Source of the DNA: Marmoricola sp. OAE513
GTDB lineage: Bacteria; Actinomycetota; Actinomycetes; Propionibacteriales; Nocardioidaceae
DNA length: 64,000 nt
Assembly (NCBI RefSeq): GCF_040546585.1
Contig: NZ_JBEPOC010000001.1
Location: 1,922,001 to 1,986,000 of the forward strand
Direction of reading: 5' to 3'
Position 1 is the stretch's first letter, and the number at the start of each line of letters is the position of its first letter. Made by a program: the position numbers and the translations under genes. Shown here piece by piece: positions 42,627-51,005 of this stretch. The notes under the pieces were generated by a model. The model saw only the letters and a program-made list of their open reading frames with translations, did not search any database and was not told where the DNA came from.

Positions 42627-44145
42627 CCCGCGCCCCCTCGTCGCAGGGGCCCGTGACCTGCAGGCGCTGCTGCAGTTCCGGCGCACGGGGATGAGCGTGG
42701 AGTCCGGCCGCCGGCTCCGTCTCGGCGGGGGTCTGGTCGCCGCTCTCACCGTCGCCTCGATCGTCGTTCCGGCGTACCTCCGCGAACCGCTCGAGGCCAA
42801 CCACGTCGGCGACCTCGTCGCGGTGCTGCCCACGTTGTACCTGAGCTTCGCGGTCCTGGCGGCGCTCGCAGCGATCGGCTCCGGCGGCGGACGCGAGGTC
42901 GTCCCGCGGGACCAGCTCGTCGCGTTCCCGGTCTCGGCCGTCACCGAGCACCTTGGAGCCCTGCTGCTCGCCCCGCTCAACATCGCGTGGCTGCTGCAGG
43001 CCTGGACCCTGCTCGGCACGACGTCCTACGTGCTCGGCCCGGACAACCTGCTGCTCAGCACGCTTCCGGTCCTGGTCTGGATCGTCGTCGCCACCGCGAT
43101 CGGCCAGCTGGTCGGGTGGACGTTCGAGGGCATCCGCCGTGGGGTGCACGGGATCGCCACCGCGCGGGCCCTGGTCGCCCTCGCGGGCGGCGGCCTGGGG
43201 GCCCTGGTGCTGACAGACCGGCTGACGTCCCTGCTCGACCACAGCCCGACGGTCCGGATCTACCTGCTCGCCGGCCGCGCCAGCGGCGGCGACTGGGGCG
43301 CGTGGACCTTCGGGATGCTCGCGCTCCTGGCCCTCGGCGCCGGGGTCGTCCTGGCCGGTCTCGTCCCGGCGCGCTGGGCCCTGCTCCGGCCGATGCGTGA
43401 GGAGGTCCGGCTCGAGTCGGGCCACCGGCGCGCGCTCGCCAACCCGACCTCGGACCTGGTCGCCATGGTGCGGATCGACCGCGCCTCGATCTGGAGGGCG
43501 GTGCCGCTGCGCCGCGGTCTGCTCGTCCTCGGGCTGATGCCCGGGGCGGTGGCGCTGGCCGGCGCGCTCGAGTGGCACCTGGTCACCATCCTGCCGGGCC
43601 TGGTGGCCTCCGGTGGCGCGCTGCTGTTCGGGGTCAACGCGTGGTGCCTCGACGGACGCGGTGCGCTGTGGCGCGACTCGCTGCCGGCCGACCCGAGGAT
43701 CGCGTTCGCCGCCAAGGTCGTCGTGCTGTTCGAGGTCCTGGTCGTGGCAGCTGCGCTGACGATCGTGCTGGCCGGAGTGCGCGCCGGGGTGCCGACGTCC
43801 TCCGAGCTCGCCGCCGTGCTCGCCGCGACGGTGGTCGTCTCCGCCCAGGTGGTCGCCTCTGCGCTGCACTGGTCGGTCGCCAGCCCGTACGCCGTCGACC
43901 TCCGCAGTGCGCGGGCCACCCCGGCCCCGCCGGTGGTGATGGCGAGCTACAGCTCGCGGCTCGCTTTGCGCACCACCCTGGTCGGGCTGGTGTTCTCGCT
44001 GAGCGCGCTCAGCCCCGACTGGCGGTTGCCGCTCCTGCTCGCGGTGCCGTTCGGGTGCTGGTCGGCGTACCGGCTGCTGGGCACGGCGCGGGCGTGGGCG
44101 GTCCCGGAAACCCGGTCCCGGGTGATCGCGGTCGTCGCCAGCTGA
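42601..44145 (+). CDS. ABC transporter permease, large membrane protein
   Basis: A 514-residue protein with roughly twelve hydrophobic helices in two halves and a charged cytoplasmic loop in the middle (RPMREEVRLESGHRRALAN). No catalytic motif. The GTG start lies within the ATPase gene, so the two are translationally coupled and form an exporter. No close family recognised. Confidence 0.85.
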   Translation: MPTARSWTDPRPLVAGARDLQALLQFRRTGMSVESGRRLRLGGGLVAALTVASIVVPAYLREPLEANHVGDLVAVLPTLYLSFAVLAALAAIGSGGGREVVPRDQLVAFPVSAVTEHLGALLLAPLNIAWLLQAWTLLGTTSYVLGPDNLLLSTLPVLVWIVVATAIGQLVGWTFEGIRRGVHGIATARALVALAGGGLGALVLTDRLTSLLDHSPTVRIYLLAGRASGGDWGAWTFGMLALLALGAGVVLAGLVPARWALLRPMREEVRLESGHRRALANPTSDLVAMVRIDRASIWRAVPLRRGLLVLGLMPGAVALAGALEWHLVTILPGLVASGGALLFGVNAWCLDGRGALWRDSLPADPRIAFAAKVVVLFEVLVVAAALTIVLAGVRAGVPTSSELAAVLAATVVVSAQVVASALHWSVASPYAVDLRSARATPAPPVVMASYSSRLALRTTLVGLVFSLSALSPDWRLPLLLAVPFGCWSAYRLLGTARAWAVPETRSRVIAVVAS

Positions 44146-44160
44146 CCCCGGTCGCGCCTG

Positions 44161-45159
44161 CTACTTCTGCTCCTGCTGGCACGCCTTCGCGCGGTTCTGG
44201 ATCACGGCTGCCGCGTGCTGGGCCTTCTGGTCCTTGCCGAGCAGCTGGTTCACCAGGAAGTAGTCCCGCAGGTAGACGGGCGTGATGTTCTTCTTCAGGC
44301 AGGCCTCGAGCTTCGTGGCATCCAGCTCCGGGTCCGAGGCCACCGCCGCGTCCGCCTCCGACTTCAGGGCGTCCACGCAGCCGAGCATCGCGTCGGCCAG
44401 CGCGGTCGCCGACTTCTCGTCGTACCGGGCGCCTGCGGTGTTGAAGACCCCCGTGTCGGTCACGAGCTGGTTGGCGAACAGGCCGCCGACGCCGACCCGG
44501 TCCATGAAGTCACCGACCAGGCAGCTCACGTTGGTCGTCGTCGGTCCGCCGTTGCCTGCCTCGAACGCCGCCTCGACAGCCTTCTGCGCGGCCGCGCTCA
44601 CCTTCTTCTCACCCAGGCAGGAGGAGAGCGCCTTCGCGTACGCCGTGGCGTTCGCGGGGTCCTGCAGAGCGCCGTTGGAGACGTACCCGAGCTTGGTGTC
44701 GACGACCTGGCCGGCGATGAGCTTCTCCAGGCCGACCGCGCGGGTGAAGTCCCGGGCCACGCAGCCTGCCTTCTTGTCGCTGACCAGTCCGCCCTCGGTC
44801 CCGATCACCTTCGCCATCGAGGCGGCGACCCTCACCTCCAGGCACCGGCCCCGTGCGGCGGCGAGTCCGTCGGCGATCGCGGCGGAGTCACCGCTGGTGA
44901 GCTTCGAGGAGTCGTAGGCGAAGTCCTTGCCGACGACCCCGGAGGAGACCAGCTTCTTCACGCCGAAGTCGTCGACGAACCGTCGGGCGATGCACCGGGC
45001 GTCGCGGGACCCGACTCCCTGGTCCGGGGCGATGAGCGCCGCGGACACGGACGCGACGATCCGCTTGCCGTCCTCGGTCTCCGACGGGGCGGGGTCACCG
45101 CCGCAGGCCGCGGTGACGAGGAGCAGGACACCGAGGCCGGCCAGGACGGCGTTCTTCAT
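44161..45159 (-). CDS. Lipoprotein with four Cys-paired internal repeats
   Basis: A 332-residue lipoprotein (lipobox VTAACG, Cys19). The mature part is four repeats of roughly 60-75 residues, each opening with a Cys and an aromatic/basic helix (CIARRFVDDFGVKKL, CVARDFTRAVGLEKL, CLVGDFMDRVGVGGLF, CLKKNITPVYLRDYF) and closing with a second Cys (GRC, SSC, LGC, KAC). Each repeat probably makes one disulfide. GGAGA precedes the ATG. Family not recognised; extracytoplasmic binding or scaffold role is a guess. Confidence 0.8.
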   Translation of the reverse strand: MKNAVLAGLGVLLLVTAACGGDPAPSETEDGKRIVASVSAALIAPDQGVGSRDARCIARRFVDDFGVKKLVSSGVVGKDFAYDSSKLTSGDSAAIADGLAAARGRCLEVRVAASMAKVIGTEGGLVSDKKAGCVARDFTRAVGLEKLIAGQVVDTKLGYVSNGALQDPANATAYAKALSSCLGEKKVSAAAQKAVEAAFEAGNGGPTTTNVSCLVGDFMDRVGVGGLFANQLVTDTGVFNTAGARYDEKSATALADAMLGCVDALKSEADAAVASDPELDATKLEACLKKNITPVYLRDYFLVNQLLGKDQKAQHAAAVIQNRAKACQQEQK

Positions 45160-45324
45160 GGGATCTCCGTGGTGAGCGGGCGTGCCGACGCGGCGCGCGG
45201 TGGCCCCACCCTGCCGCATACACCGCCCCGAGCGCCGGAGAGTCGCGACGTTCCGGGGCGGGTCGGAGAAATTTCGTCCCGTCCGTAACTTTGCCCACTT
45301 CCTCTCGTTGAGCCCCTGTAGCCA

Positions 45325-45350
45325 CCGAAGAATCCGGGGGGAGTCTTCGG
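45325..45350 (+). other. Small hairpin in the leader of the LANTG protein gene
   Basis: CCGAAGA (45325-45331) with TCTTCGG (45344-45350). It lies in the 222-base gap 45160-45381, the longest in the window, which otherwise holds only a possible -10 box (TAACTT near 45286) and the GGGAG ribosome site of the next gene. Confidence 0.35.
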
Positions 45351-45381
45351 GCCTCATGTCGTTCGTTCTGGGAGTCCGATC

Positions 45382-45933
45382 ATGAAGAAGTTCGCCTTTG
45401 CCCTGGGCGTGGCCATTGCCGCGATCTGGGCCTCGCTCGCGCTTTCCCCCACCGCTCAGGCTTATCCCGACGTTCAGATCAGCCTCTCGAGCGACCACCA
45501 GGTCATCTACGCCGGTGACTCGTTCACCGCCACGGCCGCGTCCAACGTGGACTGTGTCTGGGAGGTGGACTGGAACGGTGACAGCCGGGCCTCCAGCGGC
45601 ACCGACTTCGCCACCAAGTTCACCGCCCCCGAGGTCACCTCGATCACCAAGGTTCCGCTGACCGGCGTCTGCAGCTACGACAACGCCGGCGGTTCCGGTC
45701 GCTCGGTGTCGACGGCTGCGAAGACCTGGGAGGACAGCCGGACGATCACGGTGCTTCCGAAGGCCAGCGGAGCGGCTGCTCCGAGCGAGAACGGTGCGTC
45801 GCTCGCGAACACCGGCGGTCCGGACCGAGCCGTCCTGCTCGGTGGTCTCGGGCTGCTGCTGTCGGGTGCGACCGTCGCCATCGTGGCTCGTCGTCGCGCG
45901 GAGCACGCCGAGCTTCCGGGGCACACCGTCTAA
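45382..45933 (+). CDS. Cell-wall-anchored surface protein with LANTG sorting signal
   Basis: A 183-residue exported protein. Signal peptide of about 27 residues (to TAQA-YP), a single beta-rich domain with Cys58 and Cys97, an Ala/Ser linker, then LANTG at 141-145 followed by a hydrophobic helix and RRR tail. LAXTG is the class E sortase signal of actinobacteria, so it should not depend on the class F enzyme at 1836. The next gene starts on its stop codon region and may act with it. Confidence 0.87.
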   Translation: MKKFAFALGVAIAAIWASLALSPTAQAYPDVQISLSSDHQVIYAGDSFTATAASNVDCVWEVDWNGDSRASSGTDFATKFTAPEVTSITKVPLTGVCSYDNAGGSGRSVSTAAKTWEDSRTITVLPKASGAAAPSENGASLANTGGPDRAVLLGGLGLLLSGATVAIVARRRAEHAELPGHTV

Positions 45934-45936
45934 CCT
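45931..45936 (+). promoter_or_regulatory. -10 box overlapping the stop codon of the LANTG gene
   Basis: TAACCT, whose TAA is the upstream stop codon, seven bases before the GTG at 45944; the DUF4012 gene may thus have its own leaderless transcript. Confidence 0.45.
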
Positions 45937-45943
45937 TCCCTCT

Positions 45944-47704
45944 GTGGCGCTCTCGCAGAAGCTGGACATCTCCCGCCGACAGGTGGTGATCGGCCTGGTG
46001 CTGATCGCGTTCTTCCTGGTGGTGCTGTTCGCCTGGCAGGCCATCACCGCCTCGCGCGCGCTGCTCGAGGCGCGCAAGGACGCCGACCGCGTGAAGACGC
46101 TGATCGAGGCGGGCGACTTCGCCGCGGCCAGCTCAGCGCTGGCCGATCTGCGCGAGAACGCGCACCGGGCGCACGCCCGGACCGGGGGACCGCTGTGGGA
46201 CCTCGGGCGTCACATCCCGTACTTCGGGCGGAACATCGGCGCGGTCCAGACGGTCTCGGAGGTGCTCGACACAGCCACCTCGGTCAATGCCCCGGTCGCG
46301 CTCAAGCTCACCGAGGCGTTGGACAAGGGCACCTTCAAGCCGTTCGACGGCAGGATCAACCTCGCCGAGGTCAAGAAGCTCACCCCTGAGGTCGACCGCG
46401 CCGCCGCGGCGATCGAGAAAGCCGGCAAGGACCTCGACGACATCCGGGCCGGGTCCCTGCTGTTCCCCTTCAACGACATGGTCGGCAAGCTGCAGGACCA
46501 GTTCGGCGACGCCCGCTCGGCCTCCACCGCCACCGCTACCGCCTTCGACCTGCTGCCGCAGATGCTCGGCGAGTCCGGGCCCCGCGACTACCTGCTGATG
46601 ATCCAGAACCCGGCCGAGCTGCGCTCGACCGGGGGGCTTCCCGGGTCGCTCGCGATCCTGCACGCGGAGGGCGGTCGGTTGACGATGGGCTGGCAGGGGT
46701 CGGCCGGCGACCTCAACCCCTTCCCCGCCCCGGTCGTGAAGCTCCCCGAGGACACCAAGCGGATGTACAGCACAATGGCGCAGGACGCCCGCGACCTCAA
46801 CTTCACCCCGGACTTCTCGCAGGCTGCCCAGGTCGCCCGGGTGATGGTCAAGCGCAAGATCGGGGTGGACGTGGACGGCGTCGTCTCCGTCGACCCGGTC
46901 GCGCTGGCGTACATGCTGGCCGGAACCGGACCGGTGCAGGTGGCGGGCAAGACGCTGACCGCGGCGACCGTCGTGCCGCAGCTGCTCAACCAGGTCTACG
47001 TGCAGACCCAGGACCCGACCGGCCAGGACGACTTCTTCAAGGCCGCCGCGAAGACGATCTTCAACGCCGTGATGTCCGGCCAGGGCAGCCAGCAGACAGC
47101 CGTCAAGGGCCTCGGCACGAGCACCAGCGAGCACCGGGTGATGCTCTGGTCGAACCGGCCCGAGGAGCAGGCGCGCCTGGCCGGGACAGCGATCAGCGGC
47201 GGACTGACCCGCGACACTGGCAGTACCCCGGTCGTCGGGATGTACATCAACGACGCGACCGCCGGGAAGATGGACTACTACCTCCAGTACCGGACCTCGG
47301 TGACGGCGGTGGAGTGCCGCGAGAACGGCTCGCAGGGACTGCGCGCGAGCATCGCGTTCAAGTCGACGATGCCGAAGAACTTCAAGCCGCTCGGCCCGTA
47401 CGTCCTGGGCACCGGCGAGTTCGCCAAGCAGGGTCGGATCGCGTTCAACCTGCGGATCTACGGCTCGTACGGCGGCACGATCACCTCGATGAGCGTCGAC
47501 GGCAAGGACTCGTCGGTCACCGCCGACCAGCACTTCGGCCACCAGGTCGCCTTCCTCCCGGTGACGCTGAGCCCGGGCGAGCAGACCAACGTGACCGTCG
47601 AGATGATCACCGCCAAGGGTCAGGACGGCGACGTGGTCCTCAACCACACGCCCGGCATGGTTGCCGCCCCCAACGGGGTCCGCACGGAGAGCGCCTGCGA
47701 CTAG
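45944..47704 (+). CDS. DUF4012-domain membrane-anchored protein
   Basis: A 586-residue protein with one N-terminal membrane helix (VVIGLVLIAFFLVVLFAW), a helical segment, and a large extracytoplasmic part containing the DUF4012 signature DYLLMIQNPAELRSTGGLPG. The N-terminal region is basic inside, so the bulk is outside. The family is often near glycan or capsule genes; its role is unknown. A short beta-rich C-terminus ends in a Cys (SACD). Confidence 0.87.
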   Translation: MALSQKLDISRRQVVIGLVLIAFFLVVLFAWQAITASRALLEARKDADRVKTLIEAGDFAAASSALADLRENAHRAHARTGGPLWDLGRHIPYFGRNIGAVQTVSEVLDTATSVNAPVALKLTEALDKGTFKPFDGRINLAEVKKLTPEVDRAAAAIEKAGKDLDDIRAGSLLFPFNDMVGKLQDQFGDARSASTATATAFDLLPQMLGESGPRDYLLMIQNPAELRSTGGLPGSLAILHAEGGRLTMGWQGSAGDLNPFPAPVVKLPEDTKRMYSTMAQDARDLNFTPDFSQAAQVARVMVKRKIGVDVDGVVSVDPVALAYMLAGTGPVQVAGKTLTAATVVPQLLNQVYVQTQDPTGQDDFFKAAAKTIFNAVMSGQGSQQTAVKGLGTSTSEHRVMLWSNRPEEQARLAGTAISGGLTRDTGSTPVVGMYINDATAGKMDYYLQYRTSVTAVECRENGSQGLRASIAFKSTMPKNFKPLGPYVLGTGEFAKQGRIAFNLRIYGSYGGTITSMSVDGKDSSVTADQHFGHQVAFLPVTLSPGEQTNVTVEMITAKGQDGDVVLNHTPGMVAAPNGVRTESACD

Positions 47705-47720
47705 CGCCAGCGACGTCCCC

Positions 47721-47743
47721 CGGTCGTCGAGCTTGTCGAGACG
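47721..47743. repeat. Repeat family C, single copy
   Basis: CGGTCGTCGAGCTTGTCGAG and three more bases, 17 bases past the DUF4012 stop. No partner copy nearby. Confidence 0.7.
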
Positions 47744-47818
47744 TGGTGACCTCGGACGCTGCCTTTCGCCGCACCGGACGCAGCGAGCTAGCGACGCCCG
47801 GCTGTTTCCTCACCACTG

Positions 47819-47835
47819 TGACAGCGCTACTGTCA
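47819..47835. promoter_or_regulatory. Acyl-CoA regulon operator, site 3
   Basis: TGACAG-CGCTA-CTGTCA, five bases before the acyl-CoA dehydrogenase ATG and covering its -10 box. Confidence 0.8.
47828..47833 (+). promoter_or_regulatory. -10 box of a leaderless promoter for the acyl-CoA dehydrogenase operon
   Basis: TACTGT, seven bases before the ATG at 47841, lying inside the operator. Confidence 0.5.
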
Positions 47836-47840
47836 GCGTC

Positions 47841-49088
47841 ATGGACTTCTCGCTCTCCCCGCGCGCCGCTGAACTCGCCGAGCTGGTCTCGGCCTTCGTC
47901 ACCGACGAGATCGAACCGGTGCAGGACGCCTACCACCGCGACGTCGCCGAGGCCCGCGCCGCGGGCACGTGGGCAGAGTCCCCGATCATGGGCGAGCTCC
48001 GCGCCAAGGCCCGCGCCCAGGGTCTGTGGAACCTCTTCCTCCCCGTCGGTCACGACCAGCCGTACGCCGAGCAGTTCGGCACCCACGGGGGCGCCGGGCT
48101 GAGCAACTCCGACTACGCGCCACTCGCCGAGCTGATGGGCCGCGCGACCTTCCTGGCGCCGTACGTCTTCAACTGCAACGCCCCGGACACCGGCAACATG
48201 GAGGTGCTGCTCAAGTACGGCACCGAGGAGCAGAAGAAGGAGTGGCTCGAGCCGTTGCTCGACGGTCAGATCCGCTCGGCCTTCGGCATGACCGAGCCCG
48301 GGGTCGCGTCCTCGGACGCCACCAACATGGCCGCGACCGCGATCGTGGACGGCGACGAGGTGCTCATCAACGGCACCAAGTGGTTCTCCACCGGCGTCGG
48401 TCACCCCGACTGCAAGATCATGATCTTCATGGGCCTCGCGGACCCCGACGCCGACCGCCACCACCGGCACACGATGGTGCTCGTCCCGCTCGACAGCCCG
48501 GGCGTGACCATCGACCGGATGCTGTCGACCAACAACGTCTTCGACGAGCCGGTCGGCCACGGCCAGGTCTCCTTCGACAACGTGCGGGTGCCGAAGGCGA
48601 ACATCCTGCTCGGGGAGGGTCGGGCCTTCGAGATCGCCCAGGGCCGTCTCGGCCCCGGCCGGATCCACCACTGCATGCGGCTGCTCGGCCAGGCCGAGGT
48701 CGCGCTCGAGCTGGCGATCAAGCGCGGGATGTCCCGCACCGCGTTCGGCAAGCCCCTGATCAAGCTCGGCGGCAACCCGGAGCGGATCGCGGACGCGCGT
48801 ATCGCCATCGACCAGGCCCGGCTTCTCGTCCTCAACGCCGCCTGGAAGCTCGACGTCGGCGGCCCGATGAACGCGCTGTCGGAAGTCAGCCAGATCAAGG
48901 TCATCGTCCCCAACGTCGCGCAGCAGGTGATCGACATGGCGATCCAGCTGCACGGTGGTGGCGGCATGTCGCAGGACTTCCCGCTCTCGGCGATGTGGAC
49001 CAACGCCCGCGCGCTGCGTCTGGCCGACGGGCCGGACGAGGTCCACCGCGGCGTCGTCGCGCGCATCGAGATCAGCAAGTACCTCTGA
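47841..49088 (+). CDS. Acyl-CoA dehydrogenase, ACAD10/11- or LvaC-like by context
   Basis: A 415-residue flavoprotein of the ACAD fold: helical N-domain, central FAD-binding region (FGMTEPGVASSDATNMAATA; TKWFSTGVGHPDC) and helical C-domain with LGGNPERIADARIAIDQARLLV and QLHGGGGMSQDFPL. The usual job is alpha,beta-dehydrogenation of acyl-CoA. The gene two downstream encodes an APH-like kinase; in human ACAD10/11 and Pseudomonas LvaA/LvaC that pairing removes a 4-hydroxyl through a phosphorylated acyl-CoA. Whether that holds here is inference. First gene of a five-gene run. Confidence 0.92.
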   Translation: MDFSLSPRAAELAELVSAFVTDEIEPVQDAYHRDVAEARAAGTWAESPIMGELRAKARAQGLWNLFLPVGHDQPYAEQFGTHGGAGLSNSDYAPLAELMGRATFLAPYVFNCNAPDTGNMEVLLKYGTEEQKKEWLEPLLDGQIRSAFGMTEPGVASSDATNMAATAIVDGDEVLINGTKWFSTGVGHPDCKIMIFMGLADPDADRHHRHTMVLVPLDSPGVTIDRMLSTNNVFDEPVGHGQVSFDNVRVPKANILLGEGRAFEIAQGRLGPGRIHHCMRLLGQAEVALELAIKRGMSRTAFGKPLIKLGGNPERIADARIAIDQARLLVLNAAWKLDVGGPMNALSEVSQIKVIVPNVAQQVIDMAIQLHGGGGMSQDFPLSAMWTNARALRLADGPDEVHRGVVARIEISKYL

Positions 49089-49933
49089 TGTCCGAGCGCA
49101 CCGACGAGGCGAACGTCCCGGTCGCCTCGACCTCTCCGCGGGTCGAGCCCGGCCAGGTACCGACCCGCGCCGTCGTGACGGGTGGCGCGTCGGGGCTGGG
49201 AGCTGCGCTCTGCCGCGCCCTGGTGGCCCGGGGCGCCCAGGTCCTCAGCGCCGACGTCAACCTGCCCGACGAGCCGATCGACGGGGTCGGTTACCTGACG
49301 CTGGACGTCCGTTCGGACCAGGACTGGTCGGACGCCGTTGCCTGGGCGGACCGCGAGTGGGGCGGAGTCGACCTGCTCTTCAACAACGCCGGTGTCGCCG
49401 GCGGCGGCCGCATCGACGTCGCCGGCCTCGACGAGTGGCAGTGGATCACCGAGATCAACCTCTTCGGAGTGGTCCGCGGCACCCGTGCCTTCGTCCCGAT
49501 GATGAAGCGGCAGGGGTCGGGCACGATCGTGAACACCGCCTCGCTCGCCGGACTGGTGCACCCCGCCGGGATGGGCTCCTACAACGCTGTGAAGGCTGCG
49601 GTCGTCGCGTTCTCCGAGACCATGAGCCACGAGCTCGCCGAGTACGGGATCAAGGTCGCCGTGGTCTGCCCGTCGTACTTCCGGACCCCGCTGATCGAGA
49701 ACATGCAGGGCACCGATGTCGCGGTCGGCTCGGTGATCGGCGCCCTCGTGGCGAACTCGCCGGTCAGCGCTGACGACATCGCGGCCGCGGTGCTCGCGGG
49801 GCTCGACAACGGCGACGAGCTGATCCTCCCGGACGAGGCTGCGCAGGCGGCGTACGGGTTGAAGGTCGCCGACCGCGAGGGGTACAACGCGATCATGCGC
49901 AAGCAGGCCGCCCGACTGAACGCGATGGAGTGA
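49088..49933 (+). CDS. Short-chain dehydrogenase/reductase
   Basis: A 281-residue classical SDR: VVTGGASGLGAALC cofactor loop, LLFNNAGVAGG, Ser in NTASLAG and the Tyr-Lys pair in GSYNAVKAAVV. About 25 extra residues precede the fold. Its ATG shares one base with the dehydrogenase stop. It probably oxidises a 3-hydroxyacyl-CoA (LvaD-like role) or another hydroxylated intermediate of the same pathway. Confidence 0.92.
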   Translation: MSERTDEANVPVASTSPRVEPGQVPTRAVVTGGASGLGAALCRALVARGAQVLSADVNLPDEPIDGVGYLTLDVRSDQDWSDAVAWADREWGGVDLLFNNAGVAGGGRIDVAGLDEWQWITEINLFGVVRGTRAFVPMMKRQGSGTIVNTASLAGLVHPAGMGSYNAVKAAVVAFSETMSHELAEYGIKVAVVCPSYFRTPLIENMQGTDVAVGSVIGALVANSPVSADDIAAAVLAGLDNGDELILPDEAAQAAYGLKVADREGYNAIMRKQAARLNAME

Positions 49934-49934
49934 C

Positions 49935-51005
49935 ATGAGTGAGATCGAGGGCGCCAGCTCCGTCCGCGAGGAGGACGCGTTCGACCTGGACGCCGTCCGC
50001 ACCTGGTTGGCCGGTCATGGCGTCCACCTCGTCGGCGACGTCGAGATCCAGCAGTTCGGCGGTGGCGCCTCGAACCTCACCTACTCGTTGCGGACTGCTG
50101 ACCAGGACCTGATCCTGCGACGGCCGCCAGCGGGCAAGAAGGCTGCCGGGGCGCACGACATGGGCCGCGAGTTCCGGATCCAGTCCGCGCTCAAGGGGCC
50201 GTTCGGTCTGGTCCCGGACATGGTCGCGTTCTGCGACGACGAGTCAGTGATCGGCTCGGAGTTCTACGTGATGCAGCGCGTCGACGGACTGATCCCTCGC
50301 CGGGACCTTCCCCCCGAGCTGGAGAGCCTGGATCCCGACCAGGTCCGGGCGCTGTGCCGCACCTTCGTCGACACCCTGATCAAGCTGCACCGGGTCGACA
50401 CGTCGATCCCGGAGATCGCGGCGATGGGCAAGGGCACCGGGTACGTCGAGCGCCAGATCACCGGCTGGTCCGGGCGCTACCGCAACGCGGTCACCGACGA
50501 CGCTCCCGGGTTCGAGAAGGTGATGGACTGGCTCGCCGAGCGGATGCCGGCCGATGTCGCCAACTGCGTGATCCACAACGACTTCCGGTTCGACAACGTG
50601 ATCCTCGACAAGTCGGACCCGAGCACGGTCATCGGCGTCCTCGACTGGGAGATGGCCACCCTCGGCGATCCGTTGATGGACCTCGGGGGCACGCTCGCCT
50701 ACTGGGTGCAGGCCGACGACGACGAGGGCTTCCAGCTCGTACGACGGCAGCCGAGCAACGTGCCGGGGATGTTCACCCGCGCGGAGTTCGTGGAGTACTA
50801 CTGCGACCAGATGGGTTACTCCGTCGACGCCGAGCAGTGGAAGTTCTACGAGGTCTACGGACTGTTCCGCTTCGCCGTGATCGCCCAGCAGATCTACTAC
50901 CGCTACTTCCACGGCCAGACCACCAACGAGATGTACGCGATGTTCGGCCAGGCGGTGCACTACTACGAGGACCGCTGCCTCCGGGTCATCGCGGGGACGA
51001 TCTAG
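49935..51005 (+). CDS. APH-like phosphotransferase (ACAD10/11 kinase-domain type)
   Basis: A 356-residue aminoglycoside-phosphotransferase-fold kinase: N-lobe with the Gly-rich FGGGASNLTYSL, catalytic HNDFRFDNVILD (His, Asp and Asn) and the metal-binding VLDWEMATLGDP in place of DFG. It is the family fused to acyl-CoA dehydrogenase in human ACAD10/ACAD11 and encoded as LvaA in levulinate users, where it phosphorylates the 4-hydroxyl of a hydroxyacyl-CoA. One base separates it from the SDR and the phosphatase gene follows with no gap. Confidence 0.92.
   Translation: MSEIEGASSVREEDAFDLDAVRTWLAGHGVHLVGDVEIQQFGGGASNLTYSLRTADQDLILRRPPAGKKAAGAHDMGREFRIQSALKGPFGLVPDMVAFCDDESVIGSEFYVMQRVDGLIPRRDLPPELESLDPDQVRALCRTFVDTLIKLHRVDTSIPEIAAMGKGTGYVERQITGWSGRYRNAVTDDAPGFEKVMDWLAERMPADVANCVIHNDFRFDNVILDKSDPSTVIGVLDWEMATLGDPLMDLGGTLAYWVQADDDEGFQLVRRQPSNVPGMFTRAEFVEYYCDQMGYSVDAEQWKFYEVYGLFRFAVIAQQIYYRYFHGQTTNEMYAMFGQAVHYYEDRCLRVIAGTI

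Noticed and set aside
45160-45381. Riboswitch (for example c-di-AMP type) in front of the surface protein gene
   Set aside because: The 222 bases show only one small hairpin; I could not find the conserved core of a known class.
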